A stretch of 64,000 bases of DNA from WHSW01 sp963851045. Its GTDB lineage: Bacteria; Actinomycetota; Thermoleophilia; Solirubrobacterales; 70-9. A program made the position numbers and the translations under genes. Under the pieces are notes generated by a model. It worked only from the letters and a program-made list of their open reading frames with translations, was not told the DNA's origin and did not search any database. Positions 41,500 through 50,387 of this stretch are shown one piece after another. Numbering within the stretch: the stretch's first letter is position 1; every line of letters begins with the position of its first letter. Location of the stretch: NCBI GenBank assembly GCA_963851045.1, contig CAWKNC010000002.1, forward strand, positions 186,001 through 250,000. The letters are read 5' to 3'.

Positions 41500-43257
41500 T
41501 TAGTCCTCGAAGAGCGCGTACCCGTACTCGCCGCGCTTGTATGCGAGCTTGGCGATCGCGCTCTGCCGCTCGTCGTCGTTCTTTTCGATCTTGCGGAAGT
41601 TGGATCGAACACGTCCGGCGGCGCGAGTGCAGAACGTGTCAGCGATGTAGCGCTCCTGGCCGGAGGGCTCGACACCCTGGTCGGCGAAGATCGCGCTCAC
41701 CCGCGAGAGCACGGCGACCTGCGCGTAGATGTCAGAGATCGCGTCCGAGACCCGCTTTTGCTGAAACTGGGCCTCAACGATTCCCTTCTTGTGCTCGCGA
41801 AGCAATGATTCGCTGATCGAGCGCAGCTCCTTGACCTGGTCGGCGACAGCATCCGCGTGTTCTTTGAGCTCTGGGTGCGCCTGGTCAATGCGATCCGGGC
41901 GGATCTCCGACTTGATCCGCCCGCCCACGTAGTCGGCGAGCAGGCCGATGGATCCGATGGGGTCGCCCAGCCCGATCTCCCCGAGCCCGGAGAGCTTCTC
42001 GCCCACCGGCTTCATTCCCGAGAGCGCGACGAACGCGCGCATGACGTCGTTGGCTCCCTCGAAGATCGGGAAGATCCGGATGTCACGCAGGATCTTCTCG
42101 TGCGGTTCGTCGCGCATGTAGCCGGCCCCGCCCTTGAGCTGCATCGAGCGGTTGGCCGCGTACCAGAGAAACTCGGTGCCGGCGACCTTGCAGATGGCCG
42201 ATTCGAGCGAGTAGTCCTCGACACCGCGATCGACTAGACCGCAGGTCAGATAGCACATGGATTCCAGCCCGAAGAGGTAGGAGACCATCCACGCGACCTT
42301 GTCCTGGACAAGCTCGAAGTCCGCCAGCGGGCGACCGAACTGGCGCCGCTCCTTGACGTGTTCAATCGTCAGGTCGATCAGATGCTTGGTCGCGCCGACG
42401 GAGCCCGTTCCGAGGCCGATGCGACCGTTGTTGAGGATCGACATCGCGATCTTGAAGCCGTCACCGGGCTCGCCGAGAACGTTCTCGGCGGGAACCTTGA
42501 CGTCGTTGAAATGCAGGCGTCGTAGGTCGTTGCCGCGCAGTCCCATCGTGTCGAAGCGCTCGCCGACCTCGAAGCCCTTCATCCCCTTCTCGAGGATCAG
42601 CGCGATGTGGCGGTCCTTGCCGTCGACCTCACAGCGGGCAAAGGCTGTGAAGACGTCGCCCTTGGAGCCGTTGCCGATATAGCGCTTCTCGCCGTTGAGG
42701 ACCCATGAGCCATCGGGCTGGGCGACCGCGCGCGACGTGATCTCGTAGGCGTCGGAGCCGGCTTCGGGCTCGGTGAGGGCGAAACCCGCGAGCTTGCGAC
42801 CCGCGGCGAGGTCGGGCAGAAAGCGCTCCTTCTGCTCGTCGGTGCCGAACATGTGGATGCCCTTGAAGCCGATCGACTGGTGGACGCCAAGAACGATCGA
42901 GAGCGTCGCGTCGATCTGCGCAAAGGTCTCGAATACGCGGGCGTAGCCGGTCTGCGAGAGGCCTTGGCCGCCGTACTTCTCATCGACATAGAGGCCACAG
43001 AGGCCGGCCTCGCCGAGGTCGCGGATGATGTCGTCGCCGATCCAGCGGTCCTCCTCGATCTTGCGGTGATCCATACGCGAGCCGATCTCGCGCGCCGCGG
43101 CGTTGAGGCTCCGGATCCGATCCTGCTCGTCGGGGTCGGGCGCAGGCCACGGAAAGACCATCTCCTCGTGGATCTCCCCGAGGAAGAGCGACTTCGTAAA
43201 CGACGAGACAGCGCGCTCGGGCTTGTCCTCGATCTCGGCCTGAGTCGCTGCTTCCAC
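41500..43257 (-). CDS. Acyl-CoA dehydrogenase (long/very-long-chain type)
   Basis: A 585-residue FAD enzyme. N-domain GLCGLYVDEKYGGQGLSQTGY, FAD/substrate motif FALTEPEAGSDAYEI, RRQFGRPLADFELVQDKVAWM, the GGAGYMRDEPHEKILRD segment and catalytic Glu in IFPIFEGANDVMR. The extra C-terminal 170 residues beyond a standard 385-residue ACAD place it with VLCAD/ACAD9-like enzymes. GTG start at 43257. First step of beta-oxidation of fatty or related acyl-CoA. Followed at four bases by the monooxygenase. Confidence 0.93.
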   Translation of the reverse strand: MEAATQAEIEDKPERAVSSFTKSLFLGEIHEEMVFPWPAPDPDEQDRIRSLNAAAREIGSRMDHRKIEEDRWIGDDIIRDLGEAGLCGLYVDEKYGGQGLSQTGYARVFETFAQIDATLSIVLGVHQSIGFKGIHMFGTDEQKERFLPDLAAGRKLAGFALTEPEAGSDAYEITSRAVAQPDGSWVLNGEKRYIGNGSKGDVFTAFARCEVDGKDRHIALILEKGMKGFEVGERFDTMGLRGNDLRRLHFNDVKVPAENVLGEPGDGFKIAMSILNNGRIGLGTGSVGATKHLIDLTIEHVKERRQFGRPLADFELVQDKVAWMVSYLFGLESMCYLTCGLVDRGVEDYSLESAICKVAGTEFLWYAANRSMQLKGGAGYMRDEPHEKILRDIRIFPIFEGANDVMRAFVALSGMKPVGEKLSGLGEIGLGDPIGSIGLLADYVGGRIKSEIRPDRIDQAHPELKEHADAVADQVKELRSISESLLREHKKGIVEAQFQQKRVSDAISDIYAQVAVLSRVSAIFADQGVEPSGQERYIADTFCTRAAGRVRSNFRKIEKNDDERQSAIAKLAYKRGEYGYALFED

Positions 43258-43304
43258 TCGGTGCAGCCTACCTCCGCGGCAACCGGCGATGCCTCGAGCG
43301 CTAG

Positions 43305-43952
43305 CTACTGAGCAAGCTCAGGGTCGCGCAGTATCCGCTCGAGCGCTTCGCGGTGATATGCCCACTGGTTGCCCGCTCGGGCGCGCCCGGACGGGTCGAA
43401 CCCGCGGACGAGCGCAAGGCCTGCCACGGTGTTGGTTGCGATCGCAAGGCGACGATCGAAGTCCGGGTGTGCGGCGAGCTCGCCGAGTATCTCGGCGCTA
43501 TGGGCCACGAGGCCGCGGTGGATGCGCCGCTCGACCGGGACCAGGCGCTCGCGCAGTTCGGCGTCCTCCGCCGCTGCGATCCAGAGCTTGAGAGCGACGG
43601 TGAACAGCGGGCTCGAGAAGTCCTCCCAGATGAGGTCGAGGAGCGCACGCACGCGCTCGGAAGCGTCGTCGGGGAGCTCGCGGGCCCGCTCGGTATAGCG
43701 CGACTCCCGCCGCTCGGCGAGCCGCTCGAAGGCGCTGGCGACAAGATCGACCCGATGCGGAAAGTAGTGGCTGGTCGCGCCCTGGGAGACGCCGGCGAGC
43801 TCGGTCACGTGCCGAATCGTCGTGCTCGCGTATCCGACCTCGATCAGGCTCTCGATCGTCGCGTCGAGCAGCCGCCCGCGCGTCTCGGCGCGGCGCTCGG
43901 ATTGACTGCGGCGCGGAGGCGCGGAGGGCGCCGTGCTACTTGACTTCGGCAA
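43305..43952 (-). CDS. TetR-family transcriptional regulator
   Basis: A 215-residue repressor: N-terminal HTH RGRLLDATIESLIEVGYASTTIRHVTELAGVSQGATSHYFPHRVDLV, then a helical ligand domain. TTG at 43952 overlaps the end of the MaoC gene by 17 bases, so both are made from one transcript. It probably controls the surrounding acyl-CoA genes, with an acyl-CoA as inducer; ligand and operator are unknown. Confidence 0.92.
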   Translation of the reverse strand: MPKSSSTAPSAPPRRSQSERRAETRGRLLDATIESLIEVGYASTTIRHVTELAGVSQGATSHYFPHRVDLVASAFERLAERRESRYTERARELPDDASERVRALLDLIWEDFSSPLFTVALKLWIAAAEDAELRERLVPVERRIHRGLVAHSAEILGELAAHPDFDRRLAIATNTVAGLALVRGFDPSGRARAGNQWAYHREALERILRDPELAQ

Positions 43953-44793
43953 GCCCGTCCTTGATCACGACGGCGCCGGCGTCGGACGTCGTCTCATAGG
44001 AGAACGCGCCGTCCCCGGTGTCCCAGATCCGCGTCGTGATCGTCTGCTCGGGCAGGGCGATGGCCGCGAAGCGCACCGCGAGGCGCTTCAGGCGCGTCGG
44101 GTCCTCAGGGCAGGCGTGCTCGATGGCAGCGACCGAGGTGAAGGCCATGGTGCAGAGCCCGTGGATGATGATCCCGGGGAGGCCGACAGACTTCGCGAAC
44201 TTCTCGTCGAGATGGATCTGCATCGGGTCGCCGGAGGCCTCGGCGTAGCGAAAGGTCTGATCGGCGTCATAGGTCTGGGCGACCTCCGCGTCGGGCTCGC
44301 GATCGCGTAGCGACCCATCGAATCCGTGCGAGGGTGCTTCGTCACCGATGTCCTCGACGCCCTGCGCGCCGCGGACGAACGTGGTCATGTATTGCTCGAC
44401 GCAGAGCTCGCCGCCCTGATCCCGCGTCTCAGCGAGCGTGATGACGGTGACCCCGGAGGAGCGCTGGCGCATGCCGATTGGCGTGGCGGTCGTGCTCAGC
44501 GTCATTCCCGGCTCGATCGGCCGGTGGTAGTGGAAGTCCTGCTCACCGTGAAGGATTGCGCCGAGCAACTCGCCCGGAACGACCTGCATCGTCGCGATCC
44601 CAGCCGCCTGGAAGGCGGGGACGATCGCAAAGACCGGCGACGCGAGCTCGCCGGAAGCGTGGGCCGCGATTGCGTCGTTGGTCGCGGCCGCATAGGCGGC
44701 GAGTCGCTCCTGGGTGACCTCGAACTCGACGGGATCGCCGGGGGTGCCGATCGCGTCGGCCTTGAAGGTGGGGGCTGTCTGGGTATCGCTCAT
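43936..44793 (-). CDS. MaoC-family enoyl-CoA hydratase
   Basis: A 285-residue double-hotdog protein. The C-terminal hotdog has the hydratase 2 motif RYAEASGDPMQIHLDEKFAKSVGLPGIIIHGLCTM with catalytic Asp and His; the N-terminal hotdog (HYHRPIEPGMTLSTTATPIG) forms the binding half. Hydrates 2-enoyl-CoA to (R)-3-hydroxyacyl-CoA in fatty acid or sterol side-chain breakdown. Divergent from the SCP2-type thiolase gene; operator sites for the TetR protein are expected in the 122-bp gap. Confidence 0.92.
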   Translation of the reverse strand: MSDTQTAPTFKADAIGTPGDPVEFEVTQERLAAYAAATNDAIAAHASGELASPVFAIVPAFQAAGIATMQVVPGELLGAILHGEQDFHYHRPIEPGMTLSTTATPIGMRQRSSGVTVITLAETRDQGGELCVEQYMTTFVRGAQGVEDIGDEAPSHGFDGSLRDREPDAEVAQTYDADQTFRYAEASGDPMQIHLDEKFAKSVGLPGIIIHGLCTMAFTSVAAIEHACPEDPTRLKRLAVRFAAIALPEQTITTRIWDTGDGAFSYETTSDAGAVVIKDGLAEVK

Positions 44794-44847
44794 GTGAGCA
44801 ACCTAACAAACCGGACGCCTGTTCTGTATCTTTGCAAATAACTCGCG

Positions 44848-44876
44848 CCACCTCCTCGGCATCGCCTCCGGGGGTG
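44848..44876. repeat. Interspersed palindromic repeat, copy C (intergenic)
   Basis: Same arms as copy B (CACCTCCTCGGC and GCCTCCGGGGGTG on the plus strand) with the loop changed from TTC to ATC. It is within the divergent promoter region, 40 bases before the SCP2-type thiolase start. Confidence 0.65.
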
Positions 44877-44915
44877 CGCGGTGTCTAACCAAGCTCGAGA
44901 AAGGCATCAACGCAC

Positions 44916-46118
44916 ATGAGCGCGAACCGGACCTTTGTAATCGGCGTCGGGATGACGAAGTTCGATAAGCCAGGTACCAAGGAGGGCGACTATCCCGATT
45001 GGGCCAAGGAAGCGGGCGAGAAGGCACTCGCTGACGCCGGCATTCCATACGAGGATGTCGAGCAGGCCTACGCTGGCTATTGCTACGGCGACTCGACCTA
45101 CGGCCAGCGCGCGCTCTACCAGCTCGGCCTCACCGGGATCCCGGTCGTCAACGTCAACAACAACTGTTCGACGGGAAGCTCCGCGCTGTTCTTGGCCCGC
45201 CAGGCCGTCCGCGGTGGGCTCGTCGACTGCGCGCTCGCGATCGGCTTCGAGAAGATGGAGCCGGGCTCGCTCGGCGTCAAGTACACCGATCGCACCAACG
45301 CGCTCGACAAGCACGCGATGGCGATGTTCGCGCTGCGCGATCCGGAGGAGTCACCGGGCGCGCCGCAGATGTTCGGCAACGCCGGGCGCGACCACATGGA
45401 CAAGTACGGCTCGACCCCCGACCACTACGCGTGGATCGGCTGGAAGAACCACAAGCACTCGGTCAACAACCCGTACGCGCAGTTTCAGACCGAGTACTCG
45501 CTCGATGAGATCAAGGACGCGAGGATGATTCACTCGCCGCTGACGAAGCTGCAGTGCTCGCCGACCTCCGACGGCTCGGCCTGCGCGATCGTCGCCTCGG
45601 AGAGCTACGTCGATTCACACGGTCTCTGGGACCAGGCGGTTGAGATCGCCGGCCAGGCGATGGTCACCGACCTCAGCTCGACGTTCGCCGACGACACTGA
45701 CTGCATCAAGATCGTTGGCTACGACATGTCGAAGGAGGCCGCCGCTCAGGCATACGCCGAGGCCGGGGTCGACCCAAGCGAGGTCGACGTCTGTGAGCTT
45801 CACGACTGCTTCTCGGCTAACGAGCTGATCACCTACGAGGCGCTCGGCTTTGCCGCGGAGGGCGAGGGCCACAAGCTCGTCGAGGCCGAGGCAACGACCT
45901 ACGGCGGCGACGGCCCGGTCGTCAATCCCTCCGGCGGACTGATCTCCAAGGGACATCCGTTGGGCGCCACCGGTCTCGCGCAGTGCTCGGAGCTGACATG
46001 GCAGCTGCGAGGCACCGCGGACGCTCGTCAGGTCGACGGCGCCAAGGTCGCGCTCCAGCACAACATCGGTCTCGGCGGAGCAGCCGTCGTGTCCGTGTAC
46101 AAGCCGGCGGAGGCCTAG
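44916..46118 (+). CDS. SCP2-type thiolase / lipid-transfer protein
   Basis: A 400-residue thiolase-fold protein of the sterol-carrier (SCP-x) group. Nucleophile Cys84 in NNNCSTGSSAL, then CELHDCFSANELITYEALGF, and SGGLISKGHPLGATGLAQ with the catalytic His. In mycobacteria such proteins act in sterol side-chain degradation. ATG 44916. The following acyl-CoA dehydrogenase starts four bases after the stop. Confidence 0.94.
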   Translation: MSANRTFVIGVGMTKFDKPGTKEGDYPDWAKEAGEKALADAGIPYEDVEQAYAGYCYGDSTYGQRALYQLGLTGIPVVNVNNNCSTGSSALFLARQAVRGGLVDCALAIGFEKMEPGSLGVKYTDRTNALDKHAMAMFALRDPEESPGAPQMFGNAGRDHMDKYGSTPDHYAWIGWKNHKHSVNNPYAQFQTEYSLDEIKDARMIHSPLTKLQCSPTSDGSACAIVASESYVDSHGLWDQAVEIAGQAMVTDLSSTFADDTDCIKIVGYDMSKEAAAQAYAEAGVDPSEVDVCELHDCFSANELITYEALGFAAEGEGHKLVEAEATTYGGDGPVVNPSGGLISKGHPLGATGLAQCSELTWQLRGTADARQVDGAKVALQHNIGLGGAAVVSVYKPAEA

Positions 46119-46121
46119 GCG

Positions 46122-47279
46122 ATGGCGAATGTGGCGACGATCTCCGGGTTGACCGACGAGCAGCGCGACTTCCAGGCTGCGATCGCTGACTTCTGCGAGC
46201 GCGAGCTCGGGACCAAGGAACAGCGCGAGCGGCTGACCGAGAACTACACAGAGCTGCACAACCAAGAGCTCTACGAGAAGCTCGCCGAGCTCGGCTGGCT
46301 CGGAGTCGCGATCGACGAGGACTACGGCGGCTCGGGCGGCGGCCTGGTCGACGCGTGCATCTTCTTGGAGGGGACGATGCGCGGCCTCGTGCCGATGGCC
46401 GGTTACGGGGTCAGCCTGATCGTCGCGGGCGCCTATGAGCGCTTCGGCACCGATGAGCAAAAGCAGGAGATCCTCGGCGGGATCACCCGCGGGCGCGTCG
46501 AGGCGATCGCGATGTCCGAGCCGGAGGCCGGGTCAGACGTCGGCAACCTCTCCTGCAAGGCCGAGCGCCAAAACGGTGGCTTCGTGCTGAACGGGCAGAA
46601 GACCTGGATCTCGGCCGCGCACATCGCCGACCACATCCTCGTCATCGCTCGTTCCGACAACTCGGGCTCCAAGCACGAGGGCCTGACGATGTTCTCAGTG
46701 CCGACCGACTCCGAGGGGATCGAGATCAACGGGATCGAGACGATGGGCGGCAAGGAGGTCAACGACGTCTTTCTCACCGACTGCTACGTGCCGGAAGAGC
46801 GCGTGCTCGGTCAGGTCGACGGCGCCTGGATGCAGCTGATGGCCGGCCTCAACGTCGAGCGCCTGATTCTCGCCGCGAGCGCGCTCGGCATCGCGCAGAG
46901 GGCGTTCGATGACGTCCTCGCCTACATCAAGGAGCGCAAGCAGTTCGGGAGGCCGATCGGCTCGTTTCAGGCCCTCAAGCACCGGATCGCCGACCTCTCG
47001 ACGGAGATCGAGTGCGCCCGGCTGCTGGTCTATGACGTCGCTCGCAAGGTCGACGCTGACCCCAATCAGCTGCTGCCGCGCGAGGCGTCGATGGCCAAGC
47101 TCAAGGCCACGGAGATCGCGAAGAAGACCGCGCTCGAGGGGATGCAGATGATGGGCGGCTACGGCTATGCGACCGAGTACGACATGGAGCGCCACGTCCG
47201 CACCACGCTTGTGATGTCGATCTACGGCGGCACGAACGAGATCCAGCGCGAGATCATCTCGAAAACGTACGGGCTGTAG
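46122..47279 (+). CDS. Acyl-CoA dehydrogenase
   Basis: A 385-residue standard ACAD. LGWLGVAIDEDYGGSGGG, AIAMSEPEAGSDVGNLSC, QKTWISAAHIADHILVIAR, ERKQFGRPIGSFQALKHRIADL and the C-terminal IYGGTNEIQREIISKTYGL. In this family the catalytic base is the Glu within the GGTNEIQ region or an equivalent position. Cotranscribed with the SCP2-type thiolase, which makes a sterol- or branched-chain-type substrate plausible but unproven. Confidence 0.94.
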   Translation: MANVATISGLTDEQRDFQAAIADFCERELGTKEQRERLTENYTELHNQELYEKLAELGWLGVAIDEDYGGSGGGLVDACIFLEGTMRGLVPMAGYGVSLIVAGAYERFGTDEQKQEILGGITRGRVEAIAMSEPEAGSDVGNLSCKAERQNGGFVLNGQKTWISAAHIADHILVIARSDNSGSKHEGLTMFSVPTDSEGIEINGIETMGGKEVNDVFLTDCYVPEERVLGQVDGAWMQLMAGLNVERLILAASALGIAQRAFDDVLAYIKERKQFGRPIGSFQALKHRIADLSTEIECARLLVYDVARKVDADPNQLLPREASMAKLKATEIAKKTALEGMQMMGGYGYATEYDMERHVRTTLVMSIYGGTNEIQREIISKTYGL

Positions 47280-47307
47280 GGGCACGGACCGGGTATAGGC
47301 GGCAAGG

Positions 47308-48213
47308 ATGCCGACGATTCGCCTGGGCGGCGAGCAGGAGCCGTGGTCGGACGGGGATGGCCCCGGTGCGACCGCACGCTTGCGCAGCCGACGTGTGACG
47401 GTTGGTGAGATTCCGACCCGCGCCATCTCAGCGCGTGGCGGGGGTCCGCCGACGGTGCTGCTCCACGGCTGGCTCGACAACGCCGATACCTGGCTCGCGG
47501 TGCTCGATCGCCTTGCCGTCGCGGGTCGCCCGGCAATCGCCTACGACCTGCCCGGATTCGGCACGGCGCCCCCGCTCGGCCCGGGGTCGGTCCTCGACCA
47601 GCTCGTCGAGTTTGCCGCCGATGCCGTCGCGCAAGCCGCGGAGCGGACCGGGTCGAAAGTCGTCGTCGCCGGCAACTCCCTAGGCGGATGGGCCGCGTTG
47701 CGCCTGGCCGAGCGTGACGACCTGCCCCTGGCCGGCGTCGTTCCTATCGGGCCCGCCGGGATCCGCATGGCTCCCGCGTTCTTCAGCCTCGATCGCGTCC
47801 CGGCGGTGTCGCGGATCATCGGCCTGCCGGCGCCGGTGCCGCCGCAGGTCGTCCGCTCGGTGGCCGGCACCCTCTACCGCCGCCTTGCCTTCGCCGACCC
47901 GGCCGGCGTCGACCAGGCTGTGGTTGACCGCTTCACCCGCTTTCACGTCGAGCGGACCGTGATCCGTGACCGCATCGACTACGCAAAGCGACTCCGCGAG
48001 GAGCTCAAGAACCCGTTCGACGCGGAGTTGATCAAGGTCCCGGTAACCGTGATCTGGGGCGAGGCCGATCGTTTATGCGTGCCCGCTGGGGCCAGCGAGC
48101 TCGGCAAGCTGCTGCCGCACGCGACGGTGACGATGCTGCCCGGCGTTGGTCACACGCCCCAGGTAGAAGCGCCGGACGTGGTGGTGGAGGCGATCACGAG
48201 CCTGTGCGGCTAG
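47308..48213 (+). CDS. Alpha/beta hydrolase
   Basis: A 301-residue hydrolase. Oxyanion segment PTVLLHGWLDNADTW, nucleophile Ser124 in VAGNSLGGWAALRL, acid Asp probably in VIWGEADRLC, and His in GVGHTPQVEAP. It may act as an esterase, lipase or C-C bond hydrolase. The gene follows the ACAD by 28 bases, so it may belong to the same catabolic operon. Substrate unknown. Confidence 0.9.
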   Translation: MPTIRLGGEQEPWSDGDGPGATARLRSRRVTVGEIPTRAISARGGGPPTVLLHGWLDNADTWLAVLDRLAVAGRPAIAYDLPGFGTAPPLGPGSVLDQLVEFAADAVAQAAERTGSKVVVAGNSLGGWAALRLAERDDLPLAGVVPIGPAGIRMAPAFFSLDRVPAVSRIIGLPAPVPPQVVRSVAGTLYRRLAFADPAGVDQAVVDRFTRFHVERTVIRDRIDYAKRLREELKNPFDAELIKVPVTVIWGEADRLCVPAGASELGKLLPHATVTMLPGVGHTPQVEAPDVVVEAITSLCG

Positions 48214-48228
48214 CCGCGCCCGGCGCCC

Positions 48229-49155
48229 CTAGCCGCCCTCTGCGACCGGCCGTGTCGGCGCGTAGGTGACCAGCTCCGGGCTGATCGAGACGCGTTGCGT
48301 CGCGCATTTAGCCGTCGGCCTCGTCACGAACTCGATCCGCTCTACGGACTGCGAGAGCAGGATCGCTCTGATCGCGCTGCCGGTGCACTCCTCGCCGAGA
48401 ATTTCGCCGAGGTCATCCGCCGCTTCTTCGGTCGGCGCGAGCGTGACGCTTGCCGGAAGCGAGAGCGACGCCGTTTCGGTCGCTGCCGCGCCTGAGTCCG
48501 GCTCGCTGGGCGGGTTTGCTCCATAGGCGAACATCAGAAGCCCGATGCCGGCAAAGACGAGCAGGGCGGCAATCCGTCCCATCGCCTCGCGGTAGTTGGC
48601 TCGAACGGCGTCAAAGAGGGCGAGCTTTCGCAGGTGATCTATCGGCTCCTGCAGCGACACGTAGCGCCGCCCCGAAGCCCCTGCGATCTGCTTTTGCTCA
48701 GGGGTGGCCCCCACGCCTTGGGCGGTACGCAGATCGGCAGCGTAGGTGCGGAGACTTTGCTTGTAGTCCGTTACGAGCTGGCTGACCGAGCTTGCCTGGC
48801 CGAAGAGAAGACCGGGGTCGGCAGCGGCGCGACGCCCGAGGTCGCTGGTGTCGGTGAGATCGTCGAGAGAGATCTCCTCGGGGAAAAACACCTTTGCCAC
48901 GGCGAATATCGCCGCGCCGATCGCTATGAGCGTGATCACAGCTCCCGCGATCGCAAGCCATAGCCGCCCTCCATCGGAGTCGCCGAGGTCCGATAGCTGA
49001 CTGGACCCCACCAACAGCACGGCCATCGCGCCGAAAGCGCCGATGACCCAACGCGCCGTCTCGCGCATCCGATCGATTGCCGCGAACACCATGCCCTGGG
49101 CTTGGGCTTGGGGCGGATCGGTCTTGTCCGCTCCTGCGGTCACGGTCGGATCCAT
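48229..49155 (-). CDS. Three-TM membrane protein, unknown
   Basis: A 308-residue protein. TM1-2 at about residues 36-55 and 64-88 (WLAIAGAVITLIAIGAAIFAVAKVFF), a cytoplasmic helical region (QLVTDYKQSLRTYAADL), TM3 IAALLVFAGIGLLMFAYGA at about 195-213, then an outer domain of 95 residues. A shared transcript with the small gene upstream (16 bp gap) is likely. Family not recognised; the layout suggests an effector or scaffold rather than a transporter. Confidence 0.75.
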   Translation of the reverse strand: MDPTVTAGADKTDPPQAQAQGMVFAAIDRMRETARWVIGAFGAMAVLLVGSSQLSDLGDSDGGRLWLAIAGAVITLIAIGAAIFAVAKVFFPEEISLDDLTDTSDLGRRAAADPGLLFGQASSVSQLVTDYKQSLRTYAADLRTAQGVGATPEQKQIAGASGRRYVSLQEPIDHLRKLALFDAVRANYREAMGRIAALLVFAGIGLLMFAYGANPPSEPDSGAAATETASLSLPASVTLAPTEEAADDLGEILGEECTGSAIRAILLSQSVERIEFVTRPTAKCATQRVSISPELVTYAPTRPVAEGG

Positions 49156-49171
49156 TCAATGCGCCGTTGTG

Positions 49172-49486
49172 TCACTCGTCTCCGATCTCGATGAACAACG
49201 ACGACGGATCGTTTTCGACGATCAGCTCTACCAGTAGGTGGTTGCTCAGAAGCTGCGGGTCTGAGAGCCGCAGGATCATCGGTTCGTCGCGCTCCAGCCT
49301 CTCACGGACCTGGTCGCGCAGGACAACCTCAATCTGTTCCGGCGCCTTGATGTAGACGGTCGGCGGAGGCCCGATGGGCGGAAAGTCAAACTCGTCCGCG
49401 GACGAACTCGCCTCGACGGCATAGGGCAGGTCGGAGGGCAGGGAAACCGACGCTGGCAACCGGATATAGACCTTGTTCTCCGACAT
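49172..49486 (-). CDS. Small acidic protein, unknown
   Basis: A 104-residue protein with Pro-rich beta segments (VYIRLPASVSLPSDLPYAVEA and TVYIKAPEQIEVVLRD), then a helix and ILRLSDPQLLSNHLLVELIVEND. No signal peptide or TM. It precedes the three-TM protein by 16 bp; the two may work as a pair. Not recognised. Confidence 0.68.
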   Translation of the reverse strand: MSENKVYIRLPASVSLPSDLPYAVEASSSADEFDFPPIGPPPTVYIKAPEQIEVVLRDQVRERLERDEPMILRLSDPQLLSNHLLVELIVENDPSSLFIEIGDE

Positions 49487-49539
49487 CTGCGCGAGCCTAA
49501 CCCGCTATCGCTCAGCTTCGCAAGCGTGAACCGTCCGCA

Positions 49540-50361
49540 TCAGCCGATGGCTTCGAGGAAGCCGGTGAGCACCGCTCGCCATTCCTGTGGACTGTCGAGA
49601 TGCAGATCGTGGCCCGCGTCGGGGACCTCGATTAGCCGAGCGCTGGAGAGCCGCTCCGTCATCTCCCTCGCCGTTTGCGGGAGCACGTCGCCGTCCTCGG
49701 CGCGAACGATCAGGACCGGCGATTGGATTCGTTCCCACTCGTCCCAGTACGAGCGCGCGAGCGCCTCGCCGAGGGTGCGCTTCATCACGTCAAACTCAAA
49801 GCGCGGCCACCAGCCATCCTCGCGGCGCTCGAGCCCGTTCGCCCAGGCCGCGGCGCTTCCCGGCGAGCCGCCGAAGTAGCGAGCCGCTTCGAGCACGGAC
49901 GCGAAGGGGACCGGCCAGCGGCGCAGCGCGGCCTCGACCTCGTCAACTGTGTGGTCCTCGCCAGCCGCCGGATCGGCGTCGACCACGACGACCGCCGAAA
50001 TCAACTCCGGGCGCGCTGCCGCAAGGACGATCGCGGTCAGTCCGCCGAGGGATTGGCCGACGACGATCACACGCTCGAGCTCGAGCTGGTCGATCACATG
50101 GGCGGCGTCCGCAGCGTGGGCTTCGATCGACACCTCGTCGGGTCGCCGCTCGCTGCGCCCATGGCCGCGGCCGTCTAGCGCGACGACACGGCGCTCGCCG
50201 GCGAGCCATTCGGCCGTCGAGCGCCACTCTCCCGCATAGCCGGCGAGGCCGTGGAGGAAGAGCACCGGTGGCCCGTCGCCCGCGAAGTCGAGGCCGGCCA
50301 GGGCGACCCCATCGCGGTCGAGGGCAAAGGTGCGGGCGGGCTGCATCGCGATCTCCGACAC
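49540..50361 (-). CDS. Alpha/beta hydrolase
   Basis: A 273-residue hydrolase: PPVLFLHGLAGYAGEWRS, ALDGRGHGRS, nucleophile in VVGQSLGGLTAI, acid in VRAEDGDVLP, His in DAGHDLHLDSP. Typical of esterase/peroxidase-type single-domain enzymes. Starts with GTG at 50361 (ATG at 50346 is an alternative), 26 bases after LhgO, so probably cotranscribed with it. Substrate unknown. Confidence 0.9.
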   Translation of the reverse strand: MSEIAMQPARTFALDRDGVALAGLDFAGDGPPVLFLHGLAGYAGEWRSTAEWLAGERRVVALDGRGHGRSERRPDEVSIEAHAADAAHVIDQLELERVIVVGQSLGGLTAIVLAAARPELISAVVVVDADPAAGEDHTVDEVEAALRRWPVPFASVLEAARYFGGSPGSAAAWANGLERREDGWWPRFEFDVMKRTLGEALARSYWDEWERIQSPVLIVRAEDGDVLPQTAREMTERLSSARLIEVPDAGHDLHLDSPQEWRAVLTGFLEAIG

Positions 50362-50387
50362 GCTCGGGATTATCGGCGATCGGCGGC

